Shown: positions 1-6,733, numbered from the stretch's first letter. The stretch is DNA of 10,462 nt from Treponema sp. (GCA_031263435.1 JAISFT010000019.1:1-10462), one strand, 5' to 3'. Notes: a model not told the origin generated them from the sequence alone. Made by a program: numbers and translations.

Positions 1-86
1 AAGAATTGCACACTCTTGGAGCTAAGCGAATCTTATTCCAGAGGAACCGGATGCCTTAATTGGGCACGTCCGGGTCTGTGGGGGCT

Positions 87-106
87 CCGGGCGGGCAACC
101 GCCCGG
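87..106. repeat. GC-rich hairpin upstream of the Uma2-like gene
   Basis: CCGGGCGG (87-94) pairs perfectly with CCGCCCGG (99-106) around a GCAA loop. It lies in GC-rich sequence that stays open in the Uma2 frame but translates to a Gly/Pro/Ala-rich stretch with no family similarity I recognise. This supports placing the real gene start further downstream. No function is assigned. Confidence 0.55.
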
Positions 107-191
107 TTCTACCCGGCCCATTGTAGACCGGCGTCCGGCTTCTGTCCACACCAAGTCGCCCGCCGCCACCGCGTTACCTGCGGTGGGCGCG

Positions 192-220
192 GTGAAAGCC
201 CTTTTCAAAAAATGTATACT
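192..220 (+). promoter_or_regulatory. Possible sigma-70 promoter for the Uma2-like gene
   Basis: GTGAAA (192-197) matches the -35 consensus at 4 of 6 positions. After a 17-base spacer comes TATACT (215-220), which matches the -10 consensus at 5 of 6. Transcription would begin near 227, leaving a short leader with GGAG before the ATG at 249. The -35 is weak, so this is only a candidate. Confidence 0.3.
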
Positions 221-248
221 TGACGTATTCGATTATGCGGAGATTTAT

Positions 249-749
249 ATGCCCTTGGTCAAAGAACAGCCCCGTTACACCTATACTTCCCGGATACACC
301 AGGAAATCAGCGGCAATATATACTACGCCCTGCGATCTTTTCTGGAGGGCAAGCCCTGCAAGGTCTACGCCGCCCCCTTCGCCGTCCGGCTTTTCCCCGC
401 GGAGGACGAAAGCGACGACACGGTGGTGGAGCCGGACATCACCGTGGTCTGCGATTCCTCCAAACTGGACGACCGGGGCTGCAAGGGCGCGCCGGACCTG
501 ATCATCGAGATTGCGTCCCCCGCCACCGCCCGGTATGACCGGATCGTTAAATTTAACAAATACCGGGAAGCGGGGGTCCGGGAATACTGGATTGCCGGCC
601 CGGAGGAACGGGCGGTCTTTGCCTACACCCTAAAAAACGGCGAATACACCGCGGCGGTCTACGAAAAAACCGCCCCGGTTGCGGTCCTGCCGGGCTGCGA
701 GATAGACCTGGCGGCCATTTTTGGGGCAGGCGAGGCAGTCGAAGCATGA
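249..749 (+). CDS. Uma2-family (DUF820) nuclease-like protein, N-terminally shortened
   Basis: This is a 166-residue protein of the Uma2 family, a PD-(D/E)XK-fold group common in cyanobacteria and spirochaetes whose biological role is poorly known. The core is clear: RIHQEISGN (15-23), EPDI (61-64), PDLIIEIASP (82-91) and KFNKYREAGVREYWI (101-115). E61/D63, E87 and a lysine at 101 or 104 are the likely active-site residues. I chose the ATG at 249 because GGAG at 239-242 is well placed and the family-like sequence begins there. The frame is open back to a TTG at 60, but that part looks non-coding. The usual block between the YTY motif and the SRIHQ motif, about 25-30 residues including the conserved ELIDG glutamate, is absent, because YTY runs straight into SRIHQ. 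The protein may therefore be inactive or a decaying copy. Family assignment is confident; activity is doubtful. Confidence 0.8.
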   Translation: MPLVKEQPRYTYTSRIHQEISGNIYYALRSFLEGKPCKVYAAPFAVRLFPAEDESDDTVVEPDITVVCDSSKLDDRGCKGAPDLIIEIASPATARYDRIVKFNKYREAGVREYWIAGPEERAVFAYTLKNGEYTAAVYEKTAPVAVLPGCEIDLAAIFGAGEAVEA

Positions 750-832
750 CGGATCCGGTGCCAGGCGCCTTTAGCGTTCCCCCAGACAAAAGGGGATACT
801 ATGTGTTCATGTTAAAGAGGAATGGGTAAATT

Positions 833-1105
833 ATGGATGAAATTGTCGTCGAATTTAATCCGTCCGCTTTTAAGCATGGCATAGGCGAAAATGATATACG
901 GATTGCCATTGAACAATTTATGTATAATGAAATAATGGAAGATGATGCGGAAAAACACCTTTTGCTGGGTTTTGACACCCACGCAAATTTACTCGAAATC
1001 ATATATAATGTAATTGATGAGCGCCATATTAACGTATTTCATGCAATGAAATGTCGTAGGGCGTATTATTCGTTGGCAGATGACAGGGGAGGTTATGATG
1101 GCTAA
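833..1105 (+). CDS. Small toxin-like protein of a putative toxin-antitoxin pair
   Basis: This is a 90-residue soluble protein with no signal peptide or membrane segment. It has the pattern N-P-S-AFKHG (9-15), ENDIR (19-23), LLLGFD (43-48), LLEIIYNVID (53-62) and NVFHAMKCRR (67-76). This resembles a family of small proteins, often annotated as BrnT-like or simply as toxin components, that have an AFKHG N-terminus and an IHAM-type C-terminus. That resemblance is from memory, and the biochemical activity is unknown. A weak AGAGG lies 12 bases before the ATG. The stop codon overlaps the start of the next gene by 8 bases, which implies translational coupling, as is typical for toxin-antitoxin pairs. 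A stand-alone small protein of unknown function is the alternative. Confidence 0.6.
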   Translation: MDEIVVEFNPSAFKHGIGENDIRIAIEQFMYNEIMEDDAEKHLLLGFDTHANLLEIIYNVIDERHINVFHAMKCRRAYYSLADDRGGYDG

Positions 1106-1331
1106 AATGACCGATGAAGAAGCGGAGGCTCTGGACAACTACTACACCGAGCATACCATCATGCCCGTTAGGGGAAAGCCGGGGCTTTTCGCCAGGCGAA
1201 AGACTCGTATGTTTGCCGTTGACGCGCTGTCCGCCCAATACCTTATAACAAAAGCCTCCGCCGAGCATAAAACCACGATGGAAATTATCGGCGAACTGGT
1301 CCGGGAAAAAATCGCCGCCGCTTCCGTATAG
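1098..1331 (+). CDS. Antitoxin-like small protein, partner of the upstream gene
   Basis: This 77-residue protein has an acidic N-terminus (TDEEAEALD, 5-13), a basic centre (FARRKTRMF, 31-39) and a helical C-terminus (EIIGELVREKIAAAS, 62-76). The basic middle followed by 'VDALSAQYLITKASAEHKT' resembles a small DNA-binding or dimerising antitoxin, but I cannot name the family. AGGGGAGG (1085-1092) is 5 bases from the ATG at 1098 and only 2 bases from the adjacent ATG at 1095, so 1098 is preferred. The start lies inside the end of the upstream gene. The order, toxin-like gene first, is the one used by BrnTA- and HigBA-type modules. The antitoxin role is inferred mainly from context. Confidence 0.55.
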   Translation: MAKMTDEEAEALDNYYTEHTIMPVRGKPGLFARRKTRMFAVDALSAQYLITKASAEHKTTMEIIGELVREKIAAASV

Positions 1332-1335
1332 GGCA

Positions 1336-1369
1336 GCCGGTAAATTCCGGCGCTCCCTGCGTTACCGGC
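1336..1369. repeat. Inverted repeat after the small gene pair
   Basis: GCCGGTAA (1336-1343) pairs with TTACCGGC (1362-1369) across an 18-base loop. It begins 4 bases after the antitoxin-like stop codon. No T-tract follows, so it is not a standard terminator, but it could protect the 3' end of the mRNA. Confidence 0.45.
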
Positions 1370-1402
1370 GGGGGCGATCCCGCACTTCCATCATCCAAAA
1401 AA

Positions 1403-1415
1403 GGTGACTGTCACC
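1403..1415. promoter_or_regulatory. 13-bp palindrome next to a promoter, operator-like
   Basis: GGTGAC-T-GTCACC is a perfect odd palindrome ending 7 bases before the -35 box of the candidate small-RNA promoter. Six A residues precede it at 1397-1402. Read on the minus strand it becomes a short hairpin followed by six T residues, so it could also be a weak terminator for the sugar operon. Similar palindromes occur in repetitive extragenic elements. The sequence does not decide between these options. Confidence 0.4.
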
Positions 1416-1422
1416 CCTGCCC

Positions 1423-1451
1423 TTGACTTTTCAACGGTTTCGGGCGATAGT
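1423..1451 (+). promoter_or_regulatory. Sigma-70-like promoter facing the candidate small RNA
   Basis: TTGACT (1423-1428) matches the -35 consensus at 5 of 6 positions. A 17-base spacer leads to GATAGT (1446-1451), which matches the -10 at 4 of 6. No protein gene lies downstream on this strand before the hairpin and T-tract at 1492-1533, so any transcript would be short and untranslated. Confidence 0.4.
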
Positions 1452-1457
1452 CATAAG

Positions 1458-1533
1458 CGGATCTCGTGAGCCTTGGCTCCGGGAGCCTCCGGCCCCGTTG
1501 TAACCCTTTACAGGGTGTGCGGGGCATTTTTTT
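1458..1533 (+). ncRNA. Candidate small RNA of about 76 nt
   Basis: The candidate runs from the start predicted by the promoter at 1423-1451 to the T-tract of a rho-independent terminator. It has a 5' hairpin, GGCTCC-g-GGAGCC (1475-1487). An alternative pairing of GAGCC (1468-1472) with GGCTC (1475-1479) competes with it. The terminator hairpin follows. No ORF with a ribosome binding site lies inside. I do not recognise it as tmRNA, 6S RNA, SRP RNA or a known riboswitch. Expression is not shown; the call depends on promoter and terminator spacing only. Confidence 0.35.
1492..1533 (+). terminator. Rho-independent terminator
   Basis: GCCCCG (1492-1497) pairs with CGGGGC (1520-1525), enclosing an inner stem ACCCT (1503-1507) / AGGGT (1512-1516) with a TTAC loop. 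Seven T residues follow at 1527-1533. It terminates plus-strand transcription, either of the candidate small RNA or of read-through from the small gene pair. Confidence 0.7.
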
Positions 1534-1557
1534 AATAGGGCATCTTTCCTCCGGCAA

Positions 1558-1582
1558 GGCATAACGTGAAACACGTTATGCC
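1558..1582. terminator. Strong hairpin after the sugar operon, no T-tract
   Basis: GGCATAACGTG (1558-1568) and CACGTTATGCC (1572-1582) form a perfect 11-bp stem with a 3-base loop. It lies 34 bases beyond the stop codon of the isomerase-like gene (minus strand). Neither strand has a T-run after it, so it is more likely a 3'-end stabiliser or a rho-dependent end than an intrinsic terminator. Confidence 0.5.
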
Positions 1583-1616
1583 CCTCGAAGGCTTCAACAG
1601 GCCGGCTCGGGATTCG

Positions 1617-2435
1617 TTAATATACCTTGTCCCGCAGCCGGCAAATGTACTCCAGGGCCTTGTCGGTCTCGTATTTATAGTCAATTTCCGCCCTGCCGCT
1701 GGTACTTACCCAGGGGCATGCAGCGGAAACGCCTTTATCGTAACCGGCATCCTTAAGCACATTAAAAAGATGAATAAAAATATCTTCCCGGCTGCCCACA
1801 TTGGGCTGGGCGCCTTCATCCCCCTGGATATGCACATTAAGGCAGTACTCGGGATACTTGAGTATGTCCTCCAGAGGCTGCTCCAGCCTGATAAAGTAAT
1901 TTAAATCCGCCATAACCTTAACATTTTTCCGGCCGGTCATTTTTGCGAATTCGATTCCTTCAAGGTAACGGGGAAACAGCGTATCGGGATCTGCCTCGGG
2001 CTCCAGGGCAATCTCCATGCCGTATTCGGCGGCATAATCGGCGGCAATATTTACCGTGCTGATTGCCTGATCAACGGCCCTGGCCCTGCTGAAACCATCC
2101 TGAATCCTGAAGTGTCCCCCCCAGGCGCCCAGATATTTTACCCCCAGTTCCGCCATCCGTTTGATGGTGCGGCGGAGGGAGAATTCAAGGAGTTCCCGAT
2201 CATAAAAAAACCCGCTGGCTCCCTGCCAGGTATTACCCGGCCCCAAAAGATGGCTGGTTACCGGAGTCGGCCGTCCATCGGCCCGGTACATTTCCCTGTA
2301 GTCCTGCCATTCCCCGCAGGAAAGAATGGGGGAACCGTGAATACTGGCGGGAACCTCAAAATATTCCCATCCCCTGCTTAATACCGAAACCGGTACCACA
2401 TCAACAACAATACCAATACTAAACTGTTTGCTCAT
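1617..2435 (-). CDS. Sugar phosphate isomerase/epimerase-like TIM-barrel protein
   Basis: This 272-residue cytoplasmic protein belongs to the xylose-isomerase-like TIM-barrel superfamily (AP endonuclease family 2, PF01261). Members isomerise or epimerise sugars and related compounds using a divalent metal. Barrel-strand motifs with likely metal ligands are visible: IALEPE with E145, VMADLNY with D177 and NVHIQGDEG with H202. The fourth ligand usually sits in a late strand of the type SIE. Here that strand reads GVSAACPW (235-242), so an alanine stands where glutamate is expected. This may mark a subfamily with a changed metal site. The start at 2435 is supported by GAGGAG five bases upstream. 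It is the last gene of the operon, 25 bases after the ThuA-like gene, which suggests a role in breaking down the imported sugar. Substrate unknown. Confidence 0.8.
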   Translation of the reverse strand: MSKQFSIGIVVDVVPVSVLSRGWEYFEVPASIHGSPILSCGEWQDYREMYRADGRPTPVTSHLLGPGNTWQGASGFFYDRELLEFSLRRTIKRMAELGVKYLGAWGGHFRIQDGFSRARAVDQAISTVNIAADYAAEYGMEIALEPEADPDTLFPRYLEGIEFAKMTGRKNVKVMADLNYFIRLEQPLEDILKYPEYCLNVHIQGDEGAQPNVGSREDIFIHLFNVLKDAGYDKGVSAACPWVSTSGRAEIDYKYETDKALEYICRLRDKVY

Positions 2436-2460
2436 CTTTGCTCCTCAATTGACAGGCCGT

Positions 2461-3114
2461 TTATATACGGCCCGATGTCCAAAGCAGGGCCCGGTGAATC
2501 ACCCTGCGGTAATTCTCATCGGCATAAACCCTGTTGTCGTGCCCCGATGCACAGGCAAAAACCCGGCTGTTCCTGTACTGCCTTGTCCAGGCCAGACTTT
2601 TCATACTTGTCGGGTTATCCGTGCCGATAAGGATATGGTTCCCCGGTTCTTCCGGCTCACCTATATTGTAGGTTTCATCCGTCAGCGTAAAATCTGCAAG
2701 CCCGCCGGTAATGGGGTGGGAACCGTCAAGGATATGTTCATGCACAATCTGATTCGGGAAGTACTTAAAGTCTATGCCGGCGCCCCGCTCCCGGAGTCCG
2801 CACAGTTCCGTATAAATACTCCAATTCTGAAAATTAAGCAGCGCATGATGAATAAGCACAATACCCTGGCCTGAAGCACCGGCTTCATTTTCCAGATAGT
2901 TCCGCAGCACACTGTTCTCCGCCGGGGGATCCCAGTTTATGTTGTACCAAAGAACCGTATCGTAATGCTTTCTGTTGTCATCATCCCTGACAAAAAGATC
3001 CACCGGTTGTACATAACACTTACAATCCTGAAAGGAATCCAGCATTTTTTGAAAACCCACCACATCGTAAGGGTGGTTTTCAACCAGTACGGCAGCCTGC
3101 AGCATATCGTTCAT
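2461..3114 (-). CDS. ThuA-like domain protein (trehalose-utilisation family)
   Basis: This 217-residue protein has the ThuA-like fold, a glutamine-amidotransferase-like alpha/beta fold (PF06283). Motifs in order are an N-terminal strand AAVLVENHPYDV (7-18), GIVLIHHALLNF (84-95), HPITGGL (133-139), TDETY (145-149) and RVFACASGHDNRVY (184-197), then a final helix ending in RALLW. Known ThuA proteins act with an oxidoreductase partner in converting trehalose and related disaccharides to 3-keto forms; their exact chemistry is poorly defined. I chose the ATG at 3114 because AGGAAGGAG lies just upstream. An open frame back to 3153 runs into an intercistronic hairpin and is unlikely to be used. It sits between the binding-protein and isomerase-like genes, so a catabolic role on the imported sugar is likely. 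No ThuB-type dehydrogenase is present in the window. Confidence 0.8.
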   Translation of the reverse strand: MNDMLQAAVLVENHPYDVVGFQKMLDSFQDCKCYVQPVDLFVRDDDNRKHYDTVLWYNINWDPPAENSVLRNYLENEAGASGQGIVLIHHALLNFQNWSIYTELCGLRERGAGIDFKYFPNQIVHEHILDGSHPITGGLADFTLTDETYNIGEPEEPGNHILIGTDNPTSMKSLAWTRQYRNSRVFACASGHDNRVYADENYRRVIHRALLWTSGRI

Positions 3115-3143
3115 CCGTCGTTCTCCTTCCTGTATCAATCGAA

Positions 3144-3173
3144 GCCCCTTCAAAACCCGTGTCTTGAAGGGGC
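3144..3173 (-). promoter_or_regulatory. Intercistronic hairpin after the binding-protein gene
   Basis: GCCCCTTCAA (3144-3153) and TTGAAGGGGC (3164-3173) form a perfect 10-bp stem with a 10-base loop in the 72-base gap between the binding-protein and ThuA-like genes. No T-tract follows on the minus strand, so read-through is expected. The position fits an RNA-stabilising or processing hairpin that protects the 3' end of the binding-protein message. Confidence 0.6.
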
Positions 3174-3186
3174 CCTTTGAAAAGGC

Positions 3187-4743
3187 TCAATCTACAAAGC
3201 GCGCGGGATTGGCAGCCATATAGGCCGCAAATTCCCTCTGAATTTCCGATGTCGCCGGGGCAAAAGTAGTTTTGATGTAAGCATCAAGCTGATCAAACGG
3301 CACTTCCCCGGTGATATAACGCACCTCCAGGCTGTTCAGGTTACTTGTAATGTCGGGGAATTGGGTCCCAATTCCATCCAGCATCTTGGTAAACCCAAAG
3401 TAGCATTTTGCAGTGGCAGCATCGGCTGCGCCTGCTTCAGCCTGCCACTTGGTAATCTGGGCGGAGGTCGATCCGCCCATCAGGGCTTCCTCTCCCCGCC
3501 AGGCATTGGCGAAACCAAACATGTTGCTGGTAACCCGCCGGAGCGCCTCGGCCTGGGCGGATGTACGATTCACCACACGGCCGCTGATGTCGTAGCTGTT
3601 GTAGTGGAGGCCCTGAATACCCATTTGCATCGCAATAAAACCCTTTTCACTGTTACCCCAGTCAAGAACCCGCAGCGCAGCGACCTGTTTTGCCGGAGAA
3701 GATTCCGCATTCACATAGTAGGCCATCCAGTTGGACGGAGGCATGGCATAGACAGGTTTTTGGGATACATCAAGAACCAGGGGAGGGCAGTAAATAAAGT
3801 CGTCCAGGTTCATGTTGTACCGTTCCAGAATACCGGTATTGTAGTTCTTTTCCGAAGCCCCTACTATACCCACGCGGCCCTGGGCAATCTTCTCGTAGTT
3901 CTCGCTGGCATTGTGGGTAATAAATTCCCTGTCGATAATCCCTTCCTGGTACAGGGCCCTCAACTGCTGCATATAATCGGGATACTGCTTTTTAAGGGCC
4001 CTGAGCTTTGCGCTTCCGTCAGAATCGGGCATACCGGCATGCCAGCTTGAAATGCTGTAAGCCATAGAGAAAAAATCGTTTTGAAGATGCCAAATCCCCG
4101 AATCCAGGGAAGACTGTTGGGCATGGAGGCCCGCGCCGTAGGTGTCGTCTCTCCCGTTGCCGTCAGGATCGTTAAAGGTAAAGGCCCGGCACACTTCCAC
4201 AAATTCGGCGACGGTCCTTGGCGGCTCAAGCCCCAGCTTGTCCAGCCACTTTTTGTTGATCACAAAGCCCCACTTGTCGTAGCTGTTGGGACGGGGTATG
4301 CCGTAAATCCTTCCATCAGGCAAAAACACGCAGTCCCCGTATTGTTCCATGGAGATATTTTCCCTAAGGTTCGGATACGCGGCGATCCTGTCGGTTACAT
4401 CCAGGATAAGCCCTTCCTGCGCCCATTGGGTAGCAAAAATATCGGCTCCGTAGTGGACCAGATCCGGCATGCTGCCCGTAGATACCAATATTTTTACCCT
4501 GTCGCCGTAACCGTTCTGGGGCGGCGCCTCAATATTAAGGCGGACGTTAAGATCCCTTTCAAGCAGTTGAATAACCGGATTGTTCTCAAGCACAATTTCC
4601 GGGTTCAACTGAAAGACCGCGCTTACCACGACTGCCCCTCCGTCCCTTTCGGGAGACGGCGAATCCCTCCTGGCGCCGGCCTGAAGCTGCGTTAGCGCAA
4701 GCATCATGAGCATCACCGGCAGGACCAAATTTTTTCTTCCCAT
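3187..4743 (-). CDS. Extracellular solute-binding protein, sugar ABC transporter (LplA-like)
   Basis: This 518-residue substrate-capture component of a carbohydrate ABC importer resembles the LplA class that pairs with LplB/YtcP permeases. Visible features are a hydrophobic signal sequence (about 3-22), an N-lobe strand with ILVSTGSMPDLVHYG (85-99), a large hydrophilic two-lobe domain and an EF-hand-like loop DPDGNGRDD (192-200) typical of the family. The signal region ends TQLQAGARRDS and has no cysteine; the first cysteine is residue 138. Unlike most relatives, it therefore cannot be a conventional lipoprotein and is predicted to be released by signal peptidase I, or kept as a membrane anchor. 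GGAGGAAG lies just before the ATG. It is third in the operon, 60 bases after the second permease, and hairpins flank it on both sides. The ligand is probably an oligosaccharide, judging by protein size, but cannot be named. Confidence 0.9.
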   Translation of the reverse strand: MGRKNLVLPVMLMMLALTQLQAGARRDSPSPERDGGAVVVSAVFQLNPEIVLENNPVIQLLERDLNVRLNIEAPPQNGYGDRVKILVSTGSMPDLVHYGADIFATQWAQEGLILDVTDRIAAYPNLRENISMEQYGDCVFLPDGRIYGIPRPNSYDKWGFVINKKWLDKLGLEPPRTVAEFVEVCRAFTFNDPDGNGRDDTYGAGLHAQQSSLDSGIWHLQNDFFSMAYSISSWHAGMPDSDGSAKLRALKKQYPDYMQQLRALYQEGIIDREFITHNASENYEKIAQGRVGIVGASEKNYNTGILERYNMNLDDFIYCPPLVLDVSQKPVYAMPPSNWMAYYVNAESSPAKQVAALRVLDWGNSEKGFIAMQMGIQGLHYNSYDISGRVVNRTSAQAEALRRVTSNMFGFANAWRGEEALMGGSTSAQITKWQAEAGAADAATAKCYFGFTKMLDGIGTQFPDITSNLNSLEVRYITGEVPFDQLDAYIKTTFAPATSEIQREFAAYMAANPARFVD

Positions 4744-4770
4744 TTTCTTCCTCCGTAAATATTGCTTAAA

Positions 4771-4785
4771 CCGTGCAACGCACGG
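4771..4785 (-). promoter_or_regulatory. Intercistronic hairpin before the binding-protein gene
   Basis: CCGTGC (4771-4776) and GCACGG (4780-4785) form a 6-bp stem with a 3-base loop in the 60-base gap between the second permease gene and the binding-protein gene. On the minus strand it is followed only by TTTAAGC, too weak for a full terminator. It may be a processing or partial-termination site separating the permease and binding-protein parts of the message. Confidence 0.45.
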
Positions 4786-4803
4786 GTATCACCCTTTTCA
4801 TTC

Positions 4804-5724
4804 CTATTCCTTTACCGATCCCAATGCGATGCCTTTTACAAAATACTTCTGCATAAAGGGATAGACCGCCAGAACAGGAAATATAACTATTATTATGGCC
4901 GCCATTTTCAGGGTAAACGGATGGCTCCTGGCCGCCGCCGTAAGCATTGCCGTTACCGGGGAAACGGCATCCGTATTTTCAACCACCAGTTCCCGGAGAA
5001 CCAGAATAAGGGGCCAGAGTTTCCGGCTGGATATATACATCATGGCGGAAAAGTAGTTGTTCCAGTAATTGACCGCGCAGAATATTATCATGGCGGCAAT
5101 GGCAGGCTTAAGCAGGGGCACAAAGATCGAAAACAGTATCCTTAATTCATTGGCCCCGTCCACCCTGGCCGCTTCTTCCAGAGAAACAGGAATAGTGGTC
5201 CTGATAAAATTTTTCATCAATATCAGATAAAATGAACTGATGCACCCGGGCAGTATGAGCGCCCAAATGGTATTATAGATGCCCAAATTTCTTACCAGGA
5301 GATAGTTGGGAATCATCCCGCCGTTAAAAAACATGGTAAACAGAATCATTCCCATAATAATATTACGGCCCTTCAGATGCGGCTTGGACAGGGGATAGGC
5401 CGAAATAACCAGCAAAAAGACGCTCAGGGCCGTTCCGATAATTGTTACCGTCCCCGTTACCAGATACCCGGAATGGATAAGGCTGTAATTCCATATTTCT
5501 TTATATGCGTTGAGTGTGGGGCGGGAGGGGATGATTCTGAGGGGATTCGACAAATATTCTTCATAGGACATAAAGGAAACAAAAAAGACATAGACAAACG
5601 GAGCCAGGCAGCAGAGAGCAAAGAAGCCCACAATAAATGCAGAACAGGCTTCCAGCGCATAATCGCCAAAGCCCCTTATCAGGCTGCGCCGGCCTTTTTT
5701 CGCGGGAAAGCGGAGGGGACTCAA
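4804..5724 (-). CDS. Carbohydrate ABC transporter permease (YtcP/CUT1 type)
   Basis: This 306-residue inner-membrane permease has about six membrane spans, including segments near 27-51, 88-110, 121-140, 151-172, 203-219 and 273-291. The cytoplasmic EAA loop that docks the ATPase is clear: SLEEAARVDGANELR (181-195) followed by IFVPLLKPAIAA (200-211). The C-terminal pattern VYPFMQKYFVKGIALGSVKE is typical of YtcP-like proteins. The start codon is TTG at 5724. AAGGGGG lies 7 bases upstream, and the start overlaps the preceding gene's TGA in a TTGA junction, which implies translational coupling. No later start would keep the first membrane span. With the upstream permease it forms the translocation pore. 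Confidence 0.92.
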   Translation of the reverse strand: MSPLRFPAKKGRRSLIRGFGDYALEACSAFIVGFFALCCLAPFVYVFFVSFMSYEEYLSNPLRIIPSRPTLNAYKEIWNYSLIHSGYLVTGTVTIIGTALSVFLLVISAYPLSKPHLKGRNIIMGMILFTMFFNGGMIPNYLLVRNLGIYNTIWALILPGCISSFYLILMKNFIRTTIPVSLEEAARVDGANELRILFSIFVPLLKPAIAAMIIFCAVNYWNNYFSAMMYISSRKLWPLILVLRELVVENTDAVSPVTAMLTAAARSHPFTLKMAAIIIVIFPVLAVYPFMQKYFVKGIALGSVKE

Positions 5725-6659
5725 AATATACCCCCTTCGCCCGCGGTCTTTGCCATGAAATTTGAGATCATCAGCAGTGCGAATCCCACAACAGAACCGA
5801 AAAGCCCCACCGTGACGGCGAAGGAAAACCGCCCGTTGACAATTCCCAGGCGGTAGGTGTAGGTTTCAAAAACTTCGGACACCGCAAGGTTACTGCCGTT
5901 CTGCAGTATGTAGATCTGCTCAAAACCATTGTTCATAATGTTCCCGATGTTGAGAAGGAGAAGTATAACAAGGGTGCTTCGTATGCCCGGCAGGGTAATA
6001 TGCCAGATGCGCCGGAGCCGGGAAGCGCCGTCTATGGTAGCTGCCTGGTACAGTTCCGGGTCTATGGCGGTAACCGCCGCCAGATAGATAATGGTGTCCC
6101 AGCCGGCATTTTTCCAGATATGGGAAACAACGGCGATACCCCTGAAGTACTTTGCACTGCCCATAAAAAACACCGCTTCGCCGCCCATGCCCTTGATGAA
6201 AGTGTTTATCACCCCCCATGACGGGGACAGAAGGTTCACCAGGATGCCGCCGATGACAACCCAGGAAATAAAATACGGAAGGTAAAGCATGGTTTGGGCC
6301 GCACGTTTGTACAAAACAAGGGGAATTTCATTTATACCAATGGCAAGAATTATGGGTATCGGAAAATAAAAAAGCAGCTTCAGAAGACTCAACAGCAAAG
6401 AATTGCCCAGTACCCGGTAAAAGGTATCGAGGCCAAAGAGGTATCTGAAATTGGCAAGCCCTACCCAGTCGCTTCCCAATACGCCCTTCGAAAATTTAAA
6501 ATCCTTAAAGGCAAGGACAAGGCCGTACATGGGAACATAGTTAAAAATAATAAAATACACTACACATGGAACAAGAAGAAGATACAGATAACGGTTTGTC
6601 CAAAAATAATACAGGCCGCTGCTTTTGTTTATGGGTTTTACAGATATACTGCGCTCCAT
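5721..6659 (-). CDS. Carbohydrate ABC transporter permease (LplB/CUT1 type)
   Basis: This 312-residue inner-membrane permease has a first span at about 24-41 (YLYLLLVPCVVYFIIFNY) and further spans near 84-108, 125-144, 171-196, 227-243 and 280-300. The EAA loop is LYQAATIDGASRLRRIW (203-219) followed by HITLPGIRST (220-229). The stretch FNYVPMYGLVLAFKDF is characteristic of LplB-type permeases. The open frame extends upstream to 6767, but the ATG at 6659 is preferred because AAAGGA lies 6 bases before it and the extra 36 residues are cysteine-rich and unlike any permease. This is the first recognisable gene of the operon. No nucleotide-binding subunit is encoded nearby, so a shared MsmX-type ATPase is expected elsewhere in the genome. 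Confidence 0.92.
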   Translation of the reverse strand: MERSISVKPINKSSGLYYFWTNRYLYLLLVPCVVYFIIFNYVPMYGLVLAFKDFKFSKGVLGSDWVGLANFRYLFGLDTFYRVLGNSLLLSLLKLLFYFPIPIILAIGINEIPLVLYKRAAQTMLYLPYFISWVVIGGILVNLLSPSWGVINTFIKGMGGEAVFFMGSAKYFRGIAVVSHIWKNAGWDTIIYLAAVTAIDPELYQAATIDGASRLRRIWHITLPGIRSTLVILLLLNIGNIMNNGFEQIYILQNGSNLAVSEVFETYTYRLGIVNGRFSFAVTVGLFGSVVGFALLMISNFMAKTAGEGGIF

Positions 6660-6733
6660 GTTTTTTCCTTTACGGGACGGGCATAAATTTACCCTGCAAT
6701 TTTTACCGCAGGAGACCGGAGGAAACACCTTCC

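Noticed and set aside
60..248. Extended N-terminus of the Uma2-like protein from a TTG
   Set aside because: The stretch has low-complexity composition and a perfect hairpin and shows no Uma2 similarity. A good ribosome binding site serves the ATG at 249.
3361..4050. Plus-strand open frame opposite the binding-protein gene
   Set aside because: No ribosome binding site or family resemblance. The minus-strand gene here is well supported.
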